A DNA stretch of 19,293 nt, from assembly GCA_046590195.1 (NCBI GenBank), contig JBKJTP010000037.1, positions 1 to 19,293 of the forward strand, in the 5' to 3' direction. Below, in pieces: positions 15,199 to 19,293 of the stretch. The notes under the pieces were generated by a model, which was not told the origin of the DNA, searched no databases, and saw nothing but the letters and a program-made list of their open reading frames with translations. The translations under genes were made by a program, and so were the position numbers. The stretch comes from JBKJTP01 sp046590195. GTDB taxonomy: Bacteria > Bacteroidota > Ignavibacteria > Palsa-1295. The number at the start of each line of letters is the position of its first letter. The first letter of the stretch is position 1.

Positions 15199-15552
15199 TT
15201 ACAGTACAGTTTTTACCACGCTCTCGATAGCTTCGGTAACCTGCTCAAAGCTGGCGGGCTTGGGCAGGAAGCCTGCAAATCCTTGCTCGACTATTCGAGC
15301 CCTTGTTGCGTCATCAACATGACCGGTCATCGCAATGACGGGATGTGAGGCCTGACCGACTAGTTCATTGCCCTTGCCGTCAGGTAGATTTAGATCTGTG
15401 ATCGTGACCATGATCCCGCCCTTAGCCATCTGCGACCTGGCTTCTTCGCAGTTCCCTGCTTCACGCACCTCATATCCCTTCATTTTCAGGAAGGTTGACA
15501 TCGCCATGCGGATGTTAGAATTATCTTCTACGATGAGGATGGTGGCTGACAT
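15199..15552 (-). CDS. Stand-alone receiver-domain response regulator (CheY-like)
   Basis: 117 residues, a single receiver domain with no output domain. All five hallmark residues are present: acidic pair Glu9-Asp10 (LIVEDN), phospho-acceptor Asp53 (TITDLNLPDG), Thr76 (AMTGH) and Lys98 (FLPKPAS). It should therefore be phosphorylated by a histidine kinase encoded elsewhere and act by protein contact. The frame stays open to an upstream in-frame start at 15684. The extra 44 residues show no receiver similarity, so I start at ATG 15552. A TATAAT-like box on the minus strand at 15602-15607 would give a leader of about 40 nt. The gene diverges from an XRE-type regulator and converges on the fasciclin gene. 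Confidence 0.9.
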   Translation of the reverse strand: MSATILIVEDNSNIRMAMSTFLKMKGYEVREAGNCEEARSQMAKGGIMVTITDLNLPDGKGNELVGQASHPVIAMTGHVDDATRARIVEQGFAGFLPKPASFEQVTEAIESVVKTVL

Positions 15553-15601
15553 GATGCTTAAAAGTGGACAGAAGTGGCTTGGCCAACGTACTTCTTCAAC
15601 A

Positions 15602-15607
15602 ATTATA
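15602..15607 (-). promoter_or_regulatory. Candidate -10 box for the response regulator
   Basis: Minus-strand TATAAT about 50 bp upstream of the ATG at 15552. No convincing -35 accompanies it; TTGTTG is too close. Supports the shorter coding start. Confidence 0.25.
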
Positions 15608-15752
15608 CCCCACAACAATGCGTCAGGGACCCGCTGAAAGCTATCGTTAGAGGCTGATTTGATATTTTCTTTGAGTAATTGCAAACTTCCGGAGAATTTT
15701 TGATGTATATTTATACCTCAAAGTTTTATCCCTCGACCCTTTCGGGGTTCTG

Positions 15753-15788
15753 AACCGTTTTAAGGCAGAGCTTCGATCAATAACGGTT
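15753..15788. promoter_or_regulatory. Inverted repeat upstream of the XRE regulator (operator candidate)
   Basis: AACCGTT (15753-15759) and AACGGTT (15782-15788) are perfect inverted 7-mers, 29 bp start to start. The second ends 8 bp before the XRE ATG. Many XRE repressors bind dyads at their own promoter, so autoregulation is plausible. The rest of the 244-bp gap (15553-15796) holds an AT-rich GTATATTTATAC dyad and no gene. Confidence 0.35.
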
Positions 15789-15796
15789 TATCTACA

Positions 15797-16183
15797 ATGA
15801 TCTTAAACGGACCTGAGACCCAGGGCGAACGCATTCGCCGAGCACGCGATGAGAGAGGTCTCAAGCAAGGATACGTTGCCCGTACGGCAGGCATTACTCA
15901 AGCACATCTCAGCCGCATCGAGAACGATGAGTCGGGTGTGACCGATCACACATTGAAGAAGCTGGCTGCCGCGATCGGATTGCCGTTCGACGATATCGTC
16001 GTTCGCAAGGATCCACGCAAGGACGACGGGCCGCGCATCAACAACATCGAAGATGTGATCGCTAGCGATGCAGCACTCGTGCGCTTCATGGGTGGCGAGC
16101 GTCCCGATCCCGAGACGTTTGATTGGGTTCGCAGATCACTGATGGTGATCCGCTCAGAAGTCAAGCGCCGCCGCGAGTTCTAA
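15797..16183 (+). CDS. XRE-family helix-turn-helix transcriptional regulator
   Basis: 128 residues. The helix-turn-helix domain at about 10-66 reads GERIRRARDERGLKQGYVAR, then AGITQAHLSRIENDESGVTD and LKKLAAAIGLPFDDI. This is the Cro/C1 pattern, with Q/S contacts in the recognition helix (TQAHLSRIE). A charged C-terminal tail of about 60 residues (DPRKDDGPRINNIEDVI ... VIRSEVKRRREF) may serve dimerisation; I do not recognise it. No toxin gene partners it, so an antitoxin role is unlikely. The ATG at 15797 has no ribosome site. It is divergent from the response regulator and ends at a hairpin before the convergent DUF4412-like gene. Targets unknown beyond possible autoregulation. Confidence 0.9.
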   Translation: MILNGPETQGERIRRARDERGLKQGYVARTAGITQAHLSRIENDESGVTDHTLKKLAAAIGLPFDDIVVRKDPRKDDGPRINNIEDVIASDAALVRFMGGERPDPETFDWVRRSLMVIRSEVKRRREF

Positions 16184-16206
16184 GGCTCGAGCAATGGTTT
16201 AAAAGC

Positions 16207-16250
16207 AAGAGGAAGAAGTTCGCCGTGGCGAACTTCGTCCTCTTCTGCTT
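16207..16250. terminator. Hairpin between the XRE and DUF4412-like genes
   Basis: GAGGAAGAAGTTCGCC (16209-16224) pairs with GGCGAACTTCGTCCTC (16227-16242) with one mismatch. The outer flank extends as AGCA/TGCT, and only a short T tract follows on the plus strand. It sits midway between convergent stops (16183 and 16266), so a shared terminator is likely. Confidence 0.7.
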
Positions 16251-16265
16251 TCACTCTGTCTGGTA

Positions 16266-16883
16266 TTACTGCGCGAACTTCGTGTCAGGAATGCTCTGCT
16301 CAGTCGCTGCAACAATCTGGAACGACATGCTCTCTTTGTCGTTGACGCTTACTGAGAGCATTACCGGTACCTTGCCCATATCGCGGATCTCAGCCGCGAT
16401 CTCGCGGAACATCGGATCGTCATTGCCGATCAGCATATTACGAGCGATCGTATTGCGGACGTTCTCTGGGTAGTCAGGGGTAAGCCAGAACGATGCCGTC
16501 ATCATCTTTCTATCCTGCGTCGGGATCTCGATCGTATAGAGCTGCGCTATCTTGCCATTGATCGTCTTTGTACCTGGCTGCACCTTAAGGTGGCTGGTCT
16601 TCGGTCGATCGACTTCGAAATCTCTCAGCGGCAATACTTGAGACTGCGTACCTTGGTAAACCTTTAGCTCTTTGGAAGTAAAATTCGCGAATGATCGCTC
16701 AGGCATCGGCTCTTGTGCTTCGATCACGACGGAATCGCCGCGCACCCAGCTCTTCTGCTGAATGATACCGGCACCCGATTCGATCCTATAAACGATAAGG
16801 CCTTCAAAGCGCTGCGCGCCAGCTTCACCGGCAACACCGATAAGCGTTAGGGCTGAAAGTGCGATCGAGGAGAGTAGCTTCAT
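16266..16883 (-). CDS. Secreted DUF4412-like protein
   Basis: 205 residues. The signal peptide MKLLSSIALSALTLIGVAGEAGA is followed by a likely cut before or after Gln24. The mature part opens with RFEGLIVYRIESG, and has WVRGDSVVIEA, KELKVYQG and TINGKIAQLYTIEI. This looks like the DUF4412 type of beta-rich periplasmic proteins (F.G.I.Y start, then paired strands) that are common in Bacteroidota-related genomes. The function of that family is not known. No lipobox cysteine; probably soluble and periplasmic. The family call rests on pattern memory of the N-terminal strand arrangement only. It stands alone, convergent with the XRE gene, with a 436-bp gene-free region upstream. Confidence 0.6.
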   Translation of the reverse strand: MKLLSSIALSALTLIGVAGEAGAQRFEGLIVYRIESGAGIIQQKSWVRGDSVVIEAQEPMPERSFANFTSKELKVYQGTQSQVLPLRDFEVDRPKTSHLKVQPGTKTINGKIAQLYTIEIPTQDRKMMTASFWLTPDYPENVRNTIARNMLIGNDDPMFREIAAEIRDMGKVPVMLSVSVNDKESMSFQIVAATEQSIPDTKFAQ

Positions 16884-17066
16884 GCGAACGAGATCAATTT
16901 CGGAAACACCATAGACATACGTGGACAGAGGTTAATCGTAGTCGTGCACCGATTTGTTTCATTTCTGAGTTCTCACAGAAATTCTTCCTCAGACCAGCAT
17001 ACGTACTCTCTGCATACGCACTTTCTCCGGTATTGTGACAGATACAATCGGTTGTAGACTAAAGAA

Positions 17067-17105
17067 GCCGACCCCGGCGAACGAGTGATCATTCGAGAAG
17101 TCGGC
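17067..17105. other. Nested stem-loop, possible small-RNA terminator or decayed repeat
   Basis: GCCGAC (17067-17072) pairs with GTCGGC (17100-17105). Inside, CGAGTGATCATTCG (17082-17095) is a near-palindrome. On the minus strand the outer stem is followed by TTCTTT, resembling a weak terminator for a transcript from the right. No gene lies to the right on that strand within the gap. Confidence 0.4.
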
Positions 17106-17256
17106 CCCCATTATTCCATCTAACCCCAAGCTGCTAGCCCCACTTTGTGTCGTAAGTAGGACAGCCAGGTAGTTGAGTGAGATTGGTACAACTACTGTGC
17201 AAATTGGCCGATATTAGGCGATTTGATGCCGAAGCGGGCATTTGAGGTGTGCTGCG

Positions 17257-17262
17257 TATAAT
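17257..17262 (+). promoter_or_regulatory. Candidate -10 box for the phosphoesterase
   Basis: TATAAT followed by TTGG, 67 bp upstream of the ATG at 17329. No good -35 at 16-18 bp. The overlapping TATAATTTG resembles a Bacteroidota -7 element with imperfect spacing. Confidence 0.3.
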
Positions 17263-17328
17263 TTGGATTTAATGCTATCGTAATCTCAAGCGAGCAAGGG
17301 AAGCGTTCATGTTACTGTTTTGACACAC

Positions 17329-18237
17329 ATGATAAAGATCGCCCACCTCTCAGATCCGCATATCAATCAGAAGTATCATCCTGAGCATCTGACTCGTCTG
17401 GAGTCGTTACTTCACGACGCCATCCACAAGCAGCAGGCCGACCATATCGTCATCACGGGAGACATCAGCAGCAATGCCGACGAACGAGATCTGATAGCCA
17501 CGCGAGATCTGTTCAAGAAGCTTCATATCCTCGATGCATCGAAGCTCACGGTCGTGATCGGGAATCACGATATCTTTGGAGGGCCCCATTTAGCCGAGGA
17601 TGTGCTCGGATTTCCCCGGACGTGCCGGGACTGCAAATATCATCATAAGATCTCGGAGTTTCAGCGGATCTTCCAGCCGCTCTTCAAGGGCGTCTATTAC
17701 GAGACCAGTCCATACCCGTTTGTCAAGCTGGTGCGGGGCACAGCGATCATTGGACTCAATACGGTTGCAGAGCATTCGCAGTACCGCAATCCGGTCGGCT
17801 CGAACGGCGCGATCGACGATCACCAGTTCAAAACTCTCCAGGCGATCATGGATACACCGATGGTGCAAAATGCAAAGCACCGGATCGTGGCGATGCACCA
17901 TCATCTGTTCCGTCGCAAGGATGAGAAGCATCTGCATTCATACACCACGCCGAAGGGACTCTTCAGCACGATAGAGCAAGAGACGCTGAAGCTCCGTAAG
18001 AAGCGGCGCCTTATCAAGCTGCTGGAGACGTCGAACGTTGAAACAGTCTTGCATGGACACGTCCACTTCACCGGCGACTATCCGCGAAAGAAGATCCGCT
18101 GCTACAACGCCGCGGGCTCCGTCTTCCCATTGATAACTTCGGATAAGCACCCCTACAATCTGCTGACATTCACAGAAAAGGGGACTTCGTTAGAAGTCCC
18201 CTCTGTACCTGCCGCGATCGAACGATCACTGAGCTAG
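17329..18237 (+). CDS. Calcineurin-like metallophosphoesterase (CpdA-type)
   Basis: 302 residues with the dinuclear-metal phosphoesterase motifs in order: SDPHI (Asp9, His11), TGDIS (Asp45), GNHD (78-81), AMHHHLF (His190-192) and LHGHVH (243-246). It is the class III cyclic-nucleotide phosphodiesterase type, but the substrate is not fixed by these motifs. Directly after GNHD a segment with CRDCKYHH (99-106) supplies two cysteines and two histidines that could form an additional metal site; I do not know it from the family. A TTG at 17320 precedes the chosen ATG at 17329. The end of the gene carries a perfect hairpin (18180-18201) inside the reading frame, and its TAG overlaps the convergent LRR gene stop. 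Confidence 0.85.
   Translation: MIKIAHLSDPHINQKYHPEHLTRLESLLHDAIHKQQADHIVITGDISSNADERDLIATRDLFKKLHILDASKLTVVIGNHDIFGGPHLAEDVLGFPRTCRDCKYHHKISEFQRIFQPLFKGVYYETSPYPFVKLVRGTAIIGLNTVAEHSQYRNPVGSNGAIDDHQFKTLQAIMDTPMVQNAKHRIVAMHHHLFRRKDEKHLHSYTTPKGLFSTIEQETLKLRKKRRLIKLLETSNVETVLHGHVHFTGDYPRKKIRCYNAAGSVFPLITSDKHPYNLLTFTEKGTSLEVPSVPAAIERSLS
18180..18201. repeat. Perfect hairpin inside the phosphoesterase 3' coding end
   Basis: GGGGACTTC (18180-18188) and GAAGTCCCC (18193-18201) pair perfectly around GTTA, inside codons for KGTSLEVPS. No T run follows, so a terminator is not certain. It may reduce transcription running into the convergent LRR gene. Confidence 0.5.
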
Positions 18238-19223
18238 AATCTCACATCCGTCTTTGGAAGCAACCGCTTGATCCTCGCGAGCTCCGTTTCGTCGATGGGA
18301 TTTCCCGTCAGGATCAACGTTCGGAGTGATCGAAGCTTTCCAAGTTGCTTAGGCAACTGAGCGAGTTGGTTGTTGGCGAGGCTCAGCGTCTCCAGATTTC
18401 TCATTGCAGTTACCGATTCGGGAAGCGCGACCAACTGATTGTTGTGCAGCGCGAGATACCGAATGCCACGCAATGCTCCCAGATCTTGTGGTAACTCCTT
18501 CAACCGGTTGCTAGCAATGCTCAGCGTATGCAACCTGCGAAGTTTTGTGATCGATGGAGGAAGCAGAAGCAATGCATTCTCATCGAGATTTAAGACCTCG
18601 AGCCTGTTCAGTTTTCCCAGTTGCTGAGGCAGGAAGGAAAGCTTGTTGAACTTCACGTCCAAGTTGACCATCGTGCTCAGCCCACAGATCTCGTCAGGTA
18701 GTTCTTCGAGCTGATTCTTATTGAGATCGAGCGTCTTGATCATCTTGAGTCCTGTGATCTGCTTTGGTAGCTCACTGAGCTTGTTATCCATCAGATCCAG
18801 ATCTTCAAGCATCGTCCAGTTGCGGATCTCTGCTGGGAGCGCACGCAACTTGTTCTGCTTGAGCACAAGAAACTTGATCTGCTTCCATGCACCGATCTCT
18901 TTGGGAAGCTCGGTCAGATCGTTCTTCATCAAGTTCGCGAAACGTACGGCCTTCAACGCGCTGATAGAGGGCGGAAGACTCGCAAGCTCACGCTGACGAA
19001 GATTAATGTGCCTGACAGAATCCGGCGTGCGCAACGCTTCATCGAGGTCATAGTAAGGCCTTTCGCGCGCCATTGATTCAAGAAGCGAGCGCGGGGCGGC
19101 GGCCCGTGTAGCGCCAGCATTCACAATACGTGTATCTGAGCCCTGCGCCACACCCGAATTAAAGAGCGGACCATTGAGGATGACCGGCGAAGTCATAATG
19201 ATCGCCAAGAGTAAGTCTCGCAT
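18234..19223 (-). CDS. Exported leucine-rich-repeat protein
   Basis: 329 residues. A short hydrophobic leader (LLLAIIMTSPVIL) suggests export. YYDLDEALRTPDSVRHINL is the lead-in typical of bacterial LRR proteins. From about residue 70 to 299 there are ten repeats of 23 residues, each LxxLxLxxNxLxxLPxxIxxL, followed by a cap with TGNPIDETELARIKRLLP. Single-residue substitutions between repeats show that they are old, not recent slippage. LRRs bind proteins; no catalytic domain is attached. An in-frame ATG at 19271 lies inside the upstream terminator hairpin, so I start at 19223. A later ATG at 19196 is possible but would leave little signal peptide. It is convergent with the phosphoesterase, sharing the CTAG stop. 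Confidence 0.9.
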   Translation of the reverse strand: MRDLLLAIIMTSPVILNGPLFNSGVAQGSDTRIVNAGATRAAAPRSLLESMARERPYYDLDEALRTPDSVRHINLRQRELASLPPSISALKAVRFANLMKNDLTELPKEIGAWKQIKFLVLKQNKLRALPAEIRNWTMLEDLDLMDNKLSELPKQITGLKMIKTLDLNKNQLEELPDEICGLSTMVNLDVKFNKLSFLPQQLGKLNRLEVLNLDENALLLLPPSITKLRRLHTLSIASNRLKELPQDLGALRGIRYLALHNNQLVALPESVTAMRNLETLSLANNQLAQLPKQLGKLRSLRTLILTGNPIDETELARIKRLLPKTDVRF

Positions 19224-19250
19224 ATGTGTGATAAATGTTTGATACACTGT

Positions 19251-19284
19251 AAAAGAAAAGGCCCTCGGCATCGTGCCGAGGGCC
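19251..19284 (-). terminator. Intrinsic terminator of a minus-strand gene right of the window
   Basis: GGCCCTCGGC (19260-19269) and GCCGAGGGCC (19275-19284) form a perfect stem, extended by an A-T pair around TCG. On the minus strand it is followed by TTTTCTTTT. It should end a gene lying beyond the right edge and shows that the LRR gene has a separate start of transcription. Confidence 0.85.
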
Positions 19285-19293
19285 TGTAACCAA

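Larger units (their letters stand above)
16884..17319. other. 436-bp gene-free region with nested hairpins
   Basis: Largest non-coding stretch in the window, between the divergent DUF4412-like and phosphoesterase genes. It contains a nested stem-loop (17067-17105), a small hairpin ATGCC-GAAGCG-GGCAT (17226-17241), and a TATAAT-type box (17257-17262). No open frame with recognisable content, tRNA or riboswitch class was found by eye. It is much larger than promoters alone would need, so an unannotated small RNA is possible. Confidence 0.5.

Noticed and set aside
15553..15684. 44-residue N-terminal extension of the receiver protein
   Set aside because: It has no receiver similarity, and a TATAAT-like box lies within it; the canonical domain begins at MSATILIVEDN.
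15797..16183. XRE protein as a toxin-antitoxin antitoxin
   Set aside because: No small partner gene lies on either side; the neighbours are a receiver protein and a secreted protein on the opposite strand.
18300..19020. Periodic DNA pattern as a CRISPR or tandem repeat array
   Set aside because: The 69-bp period is explained by 23-residue leucine-rich repeats that differ in DNA sequence.
19224..19271. Upstream ATG start for the LRR gene
   Set aside because: It falls inside a strong terminator hairpin of a neighbouring gene, so no transcript would carry it efficiently.

Overview
This is an ordinary-looking bacterial chromosome segment of moderate GC, packed with housekeeping and envelope genes. 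It has no phage, CRISPR, transposase, rRNA or tRNA signal that I could find. Almost none of the start codons has a recognisable Shine-Dalgarno sequence. The secreted DUF4412-like and fasciclin proteins and the leucine-rich-repeat protein fit the Bacteroidota/Chlorobi/Ignavibacteria side of the tree. A Kapabacteria/Ignavibacteria-like organism is my best guess, inferred from gene style and not from any marker comparison.

Left block (1-10192), all on the plus strand. It begins inside a carbamoyl-phosphate synthase large subunit that is split into two genes at a TAATG stop/start junction. Next, tightly packed, come a Wzx/MOP-type polysaccharide flippase, the queuosine enzyme QueA, an APC-family permease with an extra cytosolic C-terminal domain, IspD (MEP isoprenoid pathway; overlaps the permease by 8 nt), the acyltransferase PlsY, the glycerol-3-phosphate dehydrogenase GpsA, and an AEC-family (auxin efflux carrier-like) permease. 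GpsA makes the sn-glycerol-3-phosphate that PlsY acylates, so those two form the first steps of phospholipid synthesis. The short gaps before plsY and gpsA contain repeats and inverted repeats. The gap before gpsA holds three TTTAAC motifs at an exact 14-bp period ending at the ATG.

Middle block (10193-14171), minus strand. An approximately 175-bp element with 25-bp terminal inverted repeats lies directly behind the AEC permease, followed by a bidirectional terminator. Reading leftward on the minus strand are a membrane-anchored M15-like peptidase homologue with its own terminator, an alpha/beta-hydrolase esterase, a zinc L-threonine 3-dehydrogenase, and an MqnD-family (futalosine menaquinone pathway) protein. 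A GC-rich palindrome with a G-quadruplex motif separates the last two.

Right block (14475-19293), small genes in alternating orientation: a secreted fasciclin protein; a stand-alone receiver-domain response regulator divergent from an XRE-type repressor; a secreted DUF4412-like protein; a 436-bp gene-free region with a nested hairpin; a calcineurin-like phosphoesterase; and an exported LRR protein. The last two converge so tightly that they share CTAG as both stop codons. Strong hairpins punctuate three convergent gene pairs (AEC/mqnD, fasciclin/response regulator, XRE/DUF4412).

Nothing here amounts to a clear undescribed defence or biosynthetic system. The best leads are the split carB, the TIR element, the periodic array before gpsA, and the structured intergenic DNA.
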